From a virus: a stretch of 25,182 bases of DNA. The notes beneath the pieces are model-generated. The model had not been told where the DNA came from, did not search any database, and worked only from the letters and a program-made list of their open reading frames with translations. The position numbers and the translations under genes were made by a program. Location: positions 1-25,182 of the IMG/VR virus record IMGVR_UViG_3300022939_001091; one strand, 5' to 3'. This document shows positions 13,784 through 20,379 of the stretch, piece by piece (the first letter of the stretch is position 1; each line of letters opens with the position of its first letter).

Positions 13784-14660
13784 TTCCGAATAAGCTGATG
13801 TGGAGTCTTGGAGTGAATCGCCATCCTCGTTCCATACACGCTTCTGCGACTTCTTTGACGTTGAGATTGTATTCTTCGCTACGTCCGCCCAGCGGCATAA
13901 GATATACTGGACATTGTACCCCGGCACTTTTGTAAGCGTCCACAGCCCTGCCAACTTCATCAAAATCATCTTGACTAGCGACAACAAACTTGAGATAAAT
14001 GTCACTGTGGTCAATATCGCTATACTGACGAGCGACATCAGGCAATATAGCAGTATCCCAAGGTTCTCCGCTAACACTAAGTTTTGGGGAACAAGACCAC
14101 GTGACCTTAAATCTTGCACTATATTTGAGATAGTTGACAAAGTCTTCGTGTAACTTTTGTGTAGTGTTTGTTTCAAATGTAACATTTTTTAAGTCTCGCA
14201 TACGTGGATGTTCAAAAAGATCGATATAGAGCTTTTGCCACGCTAACAAAGGCTCTCCACCTGTCATAATCAAATGGATGTCTTGACCATTGTCCATTGT
14301 CCACTTACCTTCCGGAGTAAGTGAAAGCAAATGTTCGACTACTTCGTCTACATCTGCAAGTTTGTTAAAGTGCTTAAATTCTGGATAGATACTTGCATAC
14401 GTATCACACCCTGTGTGAATAATAGGCAAGTCTTCAAACTTTTCTGTTGTCTTATGTACATCATTTGCAATTAGTTCTGCAACCTCTGCATTGTAACGAT
14501 TGCCTTCGGCGTGTTGTTCCCAACGATCTTTTTTAATGTCTGTACCAAAGTTCATACAACGGAAGTTACAACCAAATGTACGCAAGAACACACTAGGCAC
14601 TCCTACAAACTTACCTTCGCCTTGTACACTATAAAATGCTTCTGAATATCTTAGTTTCAT
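13767..14660 (-). CDS. queE: 7-carboxy-7-deazaguanine synthase, phage type
   Basis: This 297-residue radical SAM protein makes 7-carboxy-7-deazaguanine from 6-carboxytetrahydropterin. The N-terminus (YSEAFYSVQGEGKFVG) has the QueE hallmark SxQGEG, then RTFGCNFRC with Cys31 and Cys35. The usual third Cys of CxxxCxxC is replaced by Phe38. A Cys in a CDTYAS motif, matching the canonical CDTxYA context, appears only at Cys85, so an insert of about 47 residues splits the cluster motif. MTGGEPLL (131-138) is the SAM-binding GGEP, and RLHISLFGN near the end is QueE-like. ATG overlaps the stop of a 36-codon membrane-peptide gene, which follows FolE, so the three are translationally coupled. Confidence 0.88.
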   Translation of the reverse strand: MKLRYSEAFYSVQGEGKFVGVPSVFLRTFGCNFRCMNFGTDIKKDRWEQHAEGNRYNAEVAELIANDVHKTTEKFEDLPIIHTGCDTYASIYPEFKHFNKLADVDEVVEHLLSLTPEGKWTMDNGQDIHLIMTGGEPLLAWQKLYIDLFEHPRMRDLKNVTFETNTTQKLHEDFVNYLKYSARFKVTWSCSPKLSVSGEPWDTAILPDVARQYSDIDHSDIYLKFVVASQDDFDEVGRAVDAYKSAGVQCPVYLMPLGGRSEEYNLNVKEVAEACMERGWRFTPRLHISLFGNAWGT

Positions 14661-14767
14661 AGTGGTAACCTTTCTGTATAAAGTTCGATTCCTAAGCTGA
14701 TCATACCCATTATAAACACTGCTATAATAAACACTTGTGCTATGCGCACTGCAATATAATCACCCAT
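14657..14767 (-). CDS. 36-aa single-span membrane micropeptide between FolE and QueE
   Basis: This frame encodes MGDYIAVRIAQVFIIAVF followed by IMGMISLGIELYTERLPL. Residues about 5-26 form one hydrophobic stretch long enough to cross the membrane, with a short charged tail. The start shares a base with the FolE stop (TAATG) and the TGA overlaps the QueE start (ATGA), so it fills the gap between them exactly. This strongly suggests a real, co-translated gene. Its function is unknown; it could anchor or regulate the neighbouring enzymes, or be an unrelated small phage membrane protein. I recognise no family. Confidence 0.6.
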   Translation of the reverse strand: MGDYIAVRIAQVFIIAVFIMGMISLGIELYTERLPL

Positions 14768-15450
14768 TAGCAGCTGAACTCCTGCTGTAGTTTAATATTG
14801 TCAAAGAACTCTTTCTTTGTACCAGGGTCGCTATAAAAAGAACCTTTTAATACAGTAGTTTGTGTAAGACTACTATGTGCCATAATGCCACGATTTTCAC
14901 AGCAACCGTGTGTTGCTTGAATATACACACCTAAATGTTCTGCACCTGTTGCCTTTGCAATCTCACGTGCAATATCATTTGCAAGTTCTTCTTGTAATGT
15001 GCCACGTCTTGCACACCACTGTGCTATACGTGTGTATTTAGATAAGCCAATTAATTTGTCTGCGGCAATAATACCAATGTATGCAACACCTGCTACTGGC
15101 TGGTGATGATGTGAACACATACTTTTAAGTTCAGAACGCACTACAAGCATACCTTCGTAACGTTCATCTGAGTCGTTTGGAAATGCTGTTGCATCTGGTG
15201 CAGGATCGTAACGTCCTGCCATAATTTCATTAAAGTACATTTTAGCAAGACGTTTTGCTGTGCCTTTAGAGTTAGGATCGTTATGACGATCAATTAAAAG
15301 TGTGTCTAACACATTTTCAAATGCTTCGGTAGCTTCTTCAATTAGTTTTTCTTTATCGCCTTTTTGCATAACATACGAAATGTTATCTCCAGCCCAGTGT
15401 CGAATACCTTCTGTTTGAAGACGATGTAGTAGTGCTTTATGTAATGCCAT
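14767..15450 (-). CDS. folE: GTP cyclohydrolase I
   Basis: This 227-residue enzyme converts GTP to dihydroneopterin triphosphate, the first step towards 7-deazaguanines. The zinc site is visible: SMCSHHHQP (Cys112, His115; usual form SxCEHHxxP, here with Ser for Glu) and HGCCENRG (His181, Cys183; usual form HxCMxxRG). GLSKYTRIAQWCARRG (135-150) is the conserved KL/SK-R region. The length is typical of type IA enzymes. It is first in a unit with the 36-aa membrane peptide, QueE, the 28-aa frame and the 127-aa protein. The unit has its own near-perfect sigma70 promoter (15494-15521) and a leader with a 6-base hairpin (15469-15486) before the CGGAGAT ribosome site. Confidence 0.93.
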   Translation of the reverse strand: MALHKALLHRLQTEGIRHWAGDNISYVMQKGDKEKLIEEATEAFENVLDTLLIDRHNDPNSKGTAKRLAKMYFNEIMAGRYDPAPDATAFPNDSDERYEGMLVVRSELKSMCSHHHQPVAGVAYIGIIAADKLIGLSKYTRIAQWCARRGTLQEELANDIAREIAKATGAEHLGVYIQATHGCCENRGIMAHSSLTQTTVLKGSFYSDPGTKKEFFDNIKLQQEFSC

Positions 15451-15493
15451 TTATTTTATCTCCGAGTTATAGACGAGGATGTCTATTATTTTA

Positions 15494-15521
15494 ATTATAC
15501 ACTTATTTAGGTTTTTGTCAA
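15494..15521 (-). promoter_or_regulatory. Strong sigma70-type promoter of the folE-queE unit
   Basis: On the minus strand TTGACA (15516-15521) and a perfect TATAAT (15494-15499) are 16 bases apart. The upstream gene's TAA is followed at once by TGGTTGACA, as at rnh. The leader of about 37 bases contains an ATAGAC/GTCTAT hairpin at 15469-15486. Confidence 0.82.
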
Positions 15522-15524
15522 CCA

Positions 15525-15731
15525 TTAAAAATATTTCTTGAGCATAGCGATTTGGTCATCGTATTCTGCTACAATGTTTAATTCTTTTTCAACCGCTTCA
15601 AGTATATCTGGATGCTCTCCTACGCCAGCTGCATTGTGAAAGTAAACTTCTACATTTGCTTTGTGTTTTGCAATGTGTCCTTCTGCGTGTTTTATCATTG
15701 CTTCTATCATTAATGTTCTATCATAAGCCAT
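15525..15731 (-). CDS. Conserved hypothetical small protein (68 aa)
   Basis: This protein begins MAYDRTLMIEAMIKHAEGHI. It is helical and His-rich (His15, His18, His23, His32, His39) and ends in AEYDDQIAMLKKYF, probably a small helical bundle or coiled coil. I recall similar proteins in T4-like marine phages without function. The start lies inside the end of the HIT gene (11-base overlap) with GGAGAA upstream, so it belongs to the HIT unit and is its last gene. Its stop is directly followed by the folE promoter. The spaced histidines might bind metal, but no defined site is visible. Confidence 0.7.
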   Translation of the reverse strand: MAYDRTLMIEAMIKHAEGHIAKHKANVEVYFHNAAGVGEHPDILEAVEKELNIVAEYDDQIAMLKKYF

Positions 15732-16086
15732 TATCTTCTCCTTTTCTATAATTGCCTTTTTCTGGTATAACGTGTCTTACTCCGCCCCGTGGATCTTCCA
15801 TATCGCCTTTGCGTCTTGGTATAAGATGAACGTGCGGATAATTTATTGTTTGTCCTGCTTCATTGCCAACATTCTGACCTATATTATAAGCATCGCAGTA
15901 ACCTTTTTGTACCCAATCGTATCCCCAGGCATATGCTGCTTTATAGCATTTTTCTAAATATTCCCAAGTTTGATGTTTCGGCACAAAAAGAACGTGGCCT
16001 TCTGTTACAGGAAAGCCATCTCTAAATACAGTAAAATCTCTAGTATCAATTAGAACATCTGTCCAAGGCACTTCATTAAACTGCAT
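15721..16086 (-). CDS. HIT-family nucleotide hydrolase/transferase-like protein
   Basis: This 121-residue protein has the HIT fold pattern: FRDGFPVTEGHVLFVPKH near the N-terminus, GQNVGNEAGQ in the middle and the catalytic segment YPHVHLIPR (residues 83-91). In the usual HxHxH triad the first His is Tyr83 here; the nucleophilic middle His85 and His87 remain. HIT proteins hydrolyse nucleoside phosphoramidates or dinucleotides, or act as nucleotidyl transferases. I choose ATG at 16086 because TGAGGAAG lies about seven bases upstream; a TTG at 16101 is the alternative. The gene overlaps the MBD4-like glycosylase by 11 bases, suggesting a shared nucleotide or base metabolism. Confidence 0.85.
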   Translation of the reverse strand: MQFNEVPWTDVLIDTRDFTVFRDGFPVTEGHVLFVPKHQTWEYLEKCYKAAYAWGYDWVQKGYCDAYNIGQNVGNEAGQTINYPHVHLIPRRKGDMEDPRGGVRHVIPEKGNYRKGEDNGL

Positions 16087-16471
16087 AAAATTCTTCCTCA
16101 ATATATCTTTGAAGTTCGTGATCGCCTACGTTATCAGGAACTTCGTTTTTATAAAATAATCTATAACTATCGCTACCATACTTTCCAATACCGTATAAGT
16201 CTGTAGCATCCTCACCATCCCATTCGAGATAATCTAAACTCATTTGACGCAGTCTTTTTTCTCTTACATTGACCATTCCTAATGGTTGAATAATAGTCTT
16301 AATTGTATCAGGCAGTGTGTTTACATAATGTACAGGTGTAGGACAAATACCAAACAGTTTAGGTAATACTGCTTTTACCTGCTTACGATTTGTTTGGTTA
16401 AGACAAATGACACCTACCATATGCTGCCATACAGTTTCAACCTGCTGTTGTACCATCAAATCGTCTCTCAT
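16076..16471 (-). CDS. MBD4-like HhH-GPD DNA glycosylase
   Basis: This 131-residue protein matches the catalytic domain of the MBD4 mismatch glycosylase. Shared features are VICLNQTNRK (21-30), PLGMVNVREKRLRQMSLDYL (63-82), the helix-hairpin-helix ELxGIGKYGxDSYR-like block DLYGIGKYGSDSYRLF (91-106), and GDHELQRY (116-123), whose Asp117 aligns with the catalytic Asp of MBD4. MBD4 removes T or U from T:G and U:G mismatches arising by deamination of 5-methylcytosine or cytosine. There is no iron-sulfur motif as in endonuclease III. ATG at 16471 overlaps the phosphoribosyltransferase stop as ATGA. The true substrate in this phage, which probably carries deazaguanine in its DNA, is open. Confidence 0.8.
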   Translation of the reverse strand: MRDDLMVQQQVETVWQHMVGVICLNQTNRKQVKAVLPKLFGICPTPVHYVNTLPDTIKTIIQPLGMVNVREKRLRQMSLDYLEWDGEDATDLYGIGKYGSDSYRLFYKNEVPDNVGDHELQRYIEEEFYAV

Positions 16472-17031
16472 TTCCCTACATTTTCCCAAGGATAAACTAA
16501 CCAAACGTCTTCTTCTGCTTTATTAACTTCGTGAGTACTGTAGTCTACTTTGCCATTAAACTCGCTTGACAAGTTATCTGTAATAGTAGCAAAACGAACA
16601 TTGCTGTGCCATACAGTATTCCATCCATCTGTTGCGTGAGGCAAACAGCTTGCCTGCCAATCTTGTTTGATCCAGTTGAATGTAGCACCAGTGTCGTTAA
16701 TATCGTCTACAATAAGAATCTTTTTGCGTCTTGCAATATCCCAACGGCTTTTATAAATTTCTTGGTCATCTAGTGGAACATACCCAAAAGCATCCTCGCT
16801 CATCCAACAGTTAGATTCGCTAGACTCACCGTTGTAGTTATCACGTAAACTAACCTTTATTGCTTCGCCACGTACACCTAACATATTACTAAGGATAGTA
16901 GCAGGAACATTACCGCCGCGTGTAATACCTACAATGTAGTCAGGCATCCAGTTATCTTTAAACATTTGTAGAGCAATGTTTACGCAAGCGTCTTCTATAT
17001 CATTCCAACTATAATAATGTTTTTTAATCAT
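16468..17031 (-). CDS. Phosphoribosyltransferase (purine salvage type)
   Basis: This 187-residue protein has the type I PRTase signature ILIVDDINDTGAT (105-117), which binds PRPP, and an upstream YIVGITRGGNVPA segment (32-44) forming the pyrophosphate loop. The central part (about 60-100) is a longer hood than in small PRTases and may set the base specificity. It most resembles xanthine/hypoxanthine-guanine enzymes or the PRTase-like proteins of marine phages. It would convert a free base plus PRPP to a nucleotide in the cytoplasm. It is followed by the MBD4-like glycosylase (ATGA) and overlaps the cupin gene, so base release and salvage are encoded side by side. Confidence 0.85.
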   Translation of the reverse strand: MIKKHYYSWNDIEDACVNIALQMFKDNWMPDYIVGITRGGNVPATILSNMLGVRGEAIKVSLRDNYNGESSESNCWMSEDAFGYVPLDDQEIYKSRWDIARRKKILIVDDINDTGATFNWIKQDWQASCLPHATDGWNTVWHSNVRFATITDNLSSEFNGKVDYSTHEVNKAEEDVWLVYPWENVGK

Positions 17032-17543
17032 TCTTTTGCACCTCTTGCCAAATATTCTTTATTTCCTATCCACTTGTATCCTGTTGTTGCAAAACTATCA
17101 CCGCGTATGAACGGAACAAATCCCCATTCTTTTTGTTTGCGACCCATAAAGAAAAGACTCCAACAAGGAATTTCATTTCCGTCTGCATCTTTTGCAAGTT
17201 CTAACCAGTGTAAATCGTCAGCATCTCGTCTACGGAAATGACCAGGTCCACGCCAGTGCTTTGTTGCTCCGCATACATTCCCTTCTTTGGAAAAAATAGG
17301 AACGTGTTCCCAATAACCACCTTTTAAAATAAGAGTTGCATATCCCCAGGGATGATCGTGTAGTGTAGGTTCATCACTAACTAAAACTTTGTGTATTGTT
17401 ATGTTAAATGGAAAGTTTTTTCTTTCTTTCAAAAAAATATAATAACGAATGAGGTAAGGGATTTTACCTTCTCTGTCAGTTATTACTCTACGTCTACCAA
17501 TTTTATCTAATAGTTTAGAAAGGAAGTTCATCATCTTCTTCAT
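17028..17543 (-). CDS. Cupin-like protein
   Basis: This protein has 171 residues from the chosen ATG. A cupin motif is seen in LHDHPWGYATLILKGGYWEH: HDH plus downstream Gly, Glu and His ligands, typical of a small beta-barrel metal site. A second motif could be FRRRDADDLHWLEL. The ATG at 17543 has AAGGAAA five to six bases upstream; earlier in-frame starts would overlap the preceding gene by over 100 bases. Such single-cupin proteins in marine phages lack a known substrate. It may be an epimerase, dioxygenase or sugar-binding protein, which would fit the glycosyltransferase nearby, but the motif does not decide. The stop overlaps the phosphoribosyltransferase start. Confidence 0.75.
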   Translation of the reverse strand: MKKMMNFLSKLLDKIGRRRVITDREGKIPYLIRYYIFLKERKNFPFNITIHKVLVSDEPTLHDHPWGYATLILKGGYWEHVPIFSKEGNVCGATKHWRGPGHFRRRDADDLHWLELAKDADGNEIPCWSLFFMGRKQKEWGFVPFIRGDSFATTGYKWIGNKEYLARGAKE

Positions 17544-17904
17544 AATTTCCTTTGTAATCTTGTTCAACCATTTTGTAAATTGTTTTGAAATTTTCATATG
17601 CTTTGGATAGTGCAGGATATTTTTCACACATATTTTTTATACGACCCGGATCTGGCATATGATCCTCAAACATAACACCGTCAAATGTAATACCGTCTAT
17701 TGAAACTAAATCATCAATACTACTGCTTAAAGTATATGCGCTATCTGCCATAGAATAAGTTGGCTGTGATAAAGTAATGTCCCCAATATCTACAGTATCA
17801 ACTGTGTAATCGCCTATATTGATTGTTATAGTTTCGTCACTTGTACACACAAGAGGTTCTGTACTACTTATTGTAAATGTATCATTATCTTTTGATTGCG
17901 TCAT
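17515..17904 (-). CDS. Conserved hypothetical protein (129 aa)
   Basis: The N-terminal 75 residues are Thr/Ser/Asp-rich with alternating beta-like repeats (ITINIGDYTVDTVDIGDIT). The C-terminal part has a conserved helical segment, FEDHMPDPGRIKNMCEKYPA then LSKAYENFKTIYKMVEQDY, and an acidic tail. I recall the C-terminal segment in marine T4-like phage proteins of unknown function, where the N-terminal part varies. It overlaps the glycosyltransferase end by 20 bases and the cupin start by about 29 bases. No enzymatic motif is visible; a structural or adaptor role is possible. Confidence 0.7.
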   Translation of the reverse strand: MTQSKDNDTFTISSTEPLVCTSDETITINIGDYTVDTVDIGDITLSQPTYSMADSAYTLSSSIDDLVSIDGITFDGVMFEDHMPDPGRIKNMCEKYPALSKAYENFKTIYKMVEQDYKGNYEEDDELPF

Positions 17905-18928
17905 ACAGTGCTACTCCACTAAAAAATTCTTTGTTAAGTTTTGTTACTTGCTTGTTAATGCTTACTAAATAATCTTCATAGTTTTCTATATAATCAATTA
18001 TTTTTTTGATTACTTCGCCTTTACATTGATTGTAACAAAAATAATCTTCAGTCCAAGAACTAGGATATTTGAATTCGGCTAATGCCATTTCTGTATAGCT
18101 TAGTCTATCGGGCACCATAGGAATAGCATCTACAAGTGCGCCTTCGTACCAGCTAATACCTAGTGTTTCTTGCAGATTAGCACTAAACACTAGTTTCGCT
18201 TCGCCCAACAAATTATGGTATTCGTTTTTTGTTAAAGACTGTTCTTGACATACTACAAACTCATATTGGGGAAGTTGTTGTTTTAGGTCTCTAAATATAT
18301 CAACCTGTTTTTCCGGAGCAATACGGTGTGGAAATAAAATTAAATCACGCTTTTCCATACCTTTGTAACTGTCTAAACTAGTACGCAAGTACTCCATAGG
18401 CCAGCCAACACGATGTGTTTTACTGTCATCAATATCTAAACTTTCTGCAAACAAATCTATATGGAAATCTGTAGCATAAAAATTATCATCATAACATTCA
18501 TACATTGATTGTTCTGCGTGACGCACCCAAGGTTTGTCGCCTATTAGTCTTCCGAGGAAGTCTTGCGGATCGTATGATCCGGCGTGCCATAAGCCTCCAA
18601 TACGTACATCCACGCCGAGTAATTCCGCCATATAGCGCAGTTGTATGACAGTAGGGTTCCAAGCATCTGTGTATAAAAAGTAGTCACCGGATTTAACTTT
18701 TCCATTACAAAACATTTCTCCTATTTGTTCGAGTTGTTTGCTTTTGTACACATTTGTACCACCAAAGTTAAGAAAAGCCCCAGGCGTAGTTGCCTGAGGC
18801 GTTTCCCCACCGCTAATGACTTCTACATTTTCATTCGTAGCCCGTTGCAGCTGACGTGGAAGATATTCTTTCCATTGCTTAGTATAGCGTGTGTCTACTG
18901 CTTCAATGTCTACGATGAATATAGTCAT
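17885..18928 (-). CDS. GT-B fold glycosyltransferase-like protein
   Basis: This 347-residue protein has a two-domain layout. The N-terminal half (about 1-190) includes VDIEAVDTRYTKQW and IGGLWHAGSYDPQDF. The C-terminal half starts DLILFPHRIAPEKQVD (195-210), typical of the hinge and K-containing loop of GT-B enzymes. ETLGISWYEGA (254-264) provides the E-x7-E donor-binding motif (Glu254, Glu262), followed by PMVPDRLSY. It would transfer a sugar from a nucleotide donor; the acceptor could be DNA, a virion protein or a host glycan. The start shares a base with the 70-aa gene's stop (TAATG). With the sugar-activation genes at 22623-25004 it could form one pathway. Confidence 0.75.
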   Translation of the reverse strand: MTIFIVDIEAVDTRYTKQWKEYLPRQLQRATNENVEVISGGETPQATTPGAFLNFGGTNVYKSKQLEQIGEMFCNGKVKSGDYFLYTDAWNPTVIQLRYMAELLGVDVRIGGLWHAGSYDPQDFLGRLIGDKPWVRHAEQSMYECYDDNFYATDFHIDLFAESLDIDDSKTHRVGWPMEYLRTSLDSYKGMEKRDLILFPHRIAPEKQVDIFRDLKQQLPQYEFVVCQEQSLTKNEYHNLLGEAKLVFSANLQETLGISWYEGALVDAIPMVPDRLSYTEMALAEFKYPSSWTEDYFCYNQCKGEVIKKIIDYIENYEDYLVSINKQVTKLNKEFFSGVALYDAIKR

Positions 18929-19140
18929 TAGTTTCTCCGTTCATTAACTTTACGACTAGCATTTCGTGCTTTTGCACGAATCCAGCCTTGGTATTTTTGA
19001 TAAGCAATCCAGTTAGGATCGTCTTTTTTATACAAAGCCTTTTCGTCAAAGACCTTGCCTTCAAACCGACAATAATCTCGATACGCATCCAAATCGTTAA
19101 ACACTTTCTGGTACGCTCCACGATTAAATTCGATAGTCAT
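18928..19140 (-). CDS. Conserved hypothetical small protein (70 aa)
   Basis: This protein begins MTIEFNRGAYQKVFNDLDAY and contains PNWIAYQKYQGWIRAKARNA near its basic C-terminus. It is rich in aromatic and charged residues. I recall the same N-terminus in small proteins of T4-like cyanophages with unknown function. ATG at 19140 is supported by GAGGAA upstream; an in-frame ATG at 19209 would lie inside the QueD-like gene. It overlaps the glycosyltransferase start as TAATG, so the two are probably co-translated. Confidence 0.75.
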   Translation of the reverse strand: MTIEFNRGAYQKVFNDLDAYRDYCRFEGKVFDEKALYKKDDPNWIAYQKYQGWIRAKARNASRKVNERRN

Positions 19141-19156
19141 TTTAATATTCCTCTTT

Positions 19157-19621
19157 TTATGACTTGGGGTAAAAAATAGAACAGCCGTTTTCGTTATCTT
19201 CAGCAACACTAATCTCTACAAACCGGCCTGGATATTTGTTAGAGATCTCTTTATACAAGTCATCTGCAATCATTTCACAGCTCTTGTGGTTAAGCTCTAG
19301 TACGCCTTCGACGTCATAGAGTCTTTGCATCCAGCGTTTAAACTGAATGAATTCAATATCGCGATCGTTATGAAAAACTTCAATACGAACACGAAAATAA
19401 AAAATATGACGATGCGGAATACCTAAGAAACTTACGTCATCCCAATCACCTGTTGCAAGTGCAGGATCTTTATCAGCACCTGGGTACATATGTACACCTT
19501 CTTTTGTAAAGGTTACCCAAATACTACGTTCTGCATTTGCCATAGCATTTTCTTTTGCCATTTTATTATCTTCTTCTTTCATTCTACGCTTCATATAAGT
19601 GTAATAGCGTTCTTGTTCCAT
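19157..19621 (-). CDS. queD: QueD/6-pyruvoyl-tetrahydropterin synthase-like protein
   Basis: This 154-residue protein resembles the QueD/PTPS fold: PHRHIFYFRVRIEV (His70, His72) fits the HGHxYxVxV zinc segment, DIEFIQFKRWM the DFxxLK segment, ELNHKSCEMIAD (109-120) the LDHxxLN/PTxEN helix, and VEISVAEDNENG the final VxVxET strand. QueD makes 6-carboxytetrahydropterin from dihydroneopterin triphosphate, the step between FolE and QueE. The match is divergent: the usual catalytic Cys near the HGH motif is not obvious. A 20-40 residue charged N-terminal extension is present. The sigma70 promoter ends so close to ATG that the message would be leaderless; starts at 19594, 19582 or 19561 are alternatives. 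Confidence 0.6.
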   Translation of the reverse strand: MEQERYYTYMKRRMKEEDNKMAKENAMANAERSIWVTFTKEGVHMYPGADKDPALATGDWDDVSFLGIPHRHIFYFRVRIEVFHNDRDIEFIQFKRWMQRLYDVEGVLELNHKSCEMIADDLYKEISNKYPGRFVEISVAEDNENGCSIFYPKS

Positions 19622-19630
19622 TGTCTTTAT

Positions 19631-19659
19631 AGTATACTTTCTTTATAAAGGTTTGTCAA
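19631..19659 (-). promoter_or_regulatory. Sigma70-type promoter of the queD-like unit
   Basis: On the minus strand TTGACA (19654-19659) and TATACT (19631-19636) are 17 bases apart. The -35 box lies inside the end of the upstream gene. Transcription would start near 19624, only about three bases before the ATG at 19621. Confidence 0.75.
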
Positions 19660-20173
19660 GAGCATATTCGCTCCAATCTGTGAATTTTTTATCATCCATT
19701 AAATTGTGTAGTCTATGACACCAAACACCTGGATTAGTTGCATTGAAATCTTTATCATCAATTTTAATCATAGTGTTATAATTATACTGCTTGATGTAAG
19801 GAAGCGGAATACGGATTTGCGGAATAAACAAATCTGTTTCAATCATTCTAGTTTCTAACAATGCTTCTGAGTGATTTAGTGGAACATCAAGTGTACAAGG
19901 AATGCCTTTATCAAGGAAGTACATTATCGTATCTTCCCATTTATCCCAAGCATCCGCATCATCTGGAAAATTCACGCCTGGATTAAAACTGTGATTAGCA
20001 CCAAAGAAAATATGTTCACACTCTTCTTGTGCAAAGTGTTCAAATATTTCCATTATACTTTGTACACCTGTAACAAACAGAGTTTTCTTACCGTATGCAG
20101 GTGTACGTTCTACTTCTATGCCTGTGAAGAACACAACATTATCGTGTTCTCCTGTTTCATAATCTCTTTTCAT
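19643..20173 (-). CDS. Conserved hypothetical protein (176 aa) of T4-like marine phages
   Basis: This protein starts MKRDYETGEHDNVVFFTGIE and has the blocks CEHIFFGANHSFNP (53-66), IKIDDKDFNATNPGVWCHRL (135-154) and FTDWSEYALDKPL at the end. These blocks are strongly patterned with His, Asn, Asp and Cys, so an enzymatic role is possible, but I know no characterised homologue; I recall it as a hypothetical protein in T4-like cyanophages. The start overlaps the DUF465 gene as ATGA. It sits between DpdA and the QueD-like gene, and its 3' end contains the queD promoter. A link to deazaguanine modification is worth considering but rests only on position. Confidence 0.75.
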   Translation of the reverse strand: MKRDYETGEHDNVVFFTGIEVERTPAYGKKTLFVTGVQSIMEIFEHFAQEECEHIFFGANHSFNPGVNFPDDADAWDKWEDTIMYFLDKGIPCTLDVPLNHSEALLETRMIETDLFIPQIRIPLPYIKQYNYNTMIKIDDKDFNATNPGVWCHRLHNLMDDKKFTDWSEYALDKPL

Positions 20174-20379
20174 TCTAAGCCTTTTTGTATCAAGTAAGCG
20201 TTAATACGATGCATTTCGTCTTTTAAATAGAGTTTCATAGTTTTCATTCTACGAACTTCATCTGTTATTGTTTGATTATTAAACCTAGTAATAAGCTCAT
20301 CGTCTAATTCTCTGTGTTTTCTTTCTAATTCTTCATAGTGCGCACGAAGTTTATCAACTTCTTCAGAGTAATTGCTCAT
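20170..20379 (-). CDS. DUF465/YdcH-like coiled-coil protein
   Basis: This 69-residue protein has the YdcH pattern: LRAHYEELERKHRELDDELI at the N-terminus and MKTMKLYLKDEMHRI near the end, matching the family's LKxxKLxLKDEI motif. It is an all-helical hairpin with coiled-coil heptads, cytoplasmic and probably self-associating. YdcH-type proteins are small and common in bacteria, and their molecular role is poorly known. It starts inside the end of the DpdA gene (17-base overlap) and ends in an ATGA overlap with the next gene, so expression follows the clamp/DpdA unit. Confidence 0.75.
   Translation of the reverse strand: MSNYSEEVDKLRAHYEELERKHRELDDELITRFNNQTITDEVRRMKTMKLYLKDEMHRINAYLIQKGLE

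Noticed and set aside
13784-14185. Long minus-strand open frame extending upstream of the 28-codon frame, with hydrophobic segments
   Set aside because: It overlaps the well-supported queE in another frame and its sequence has no protein-like conservation; only the last 28 codons past queE fit a gene.
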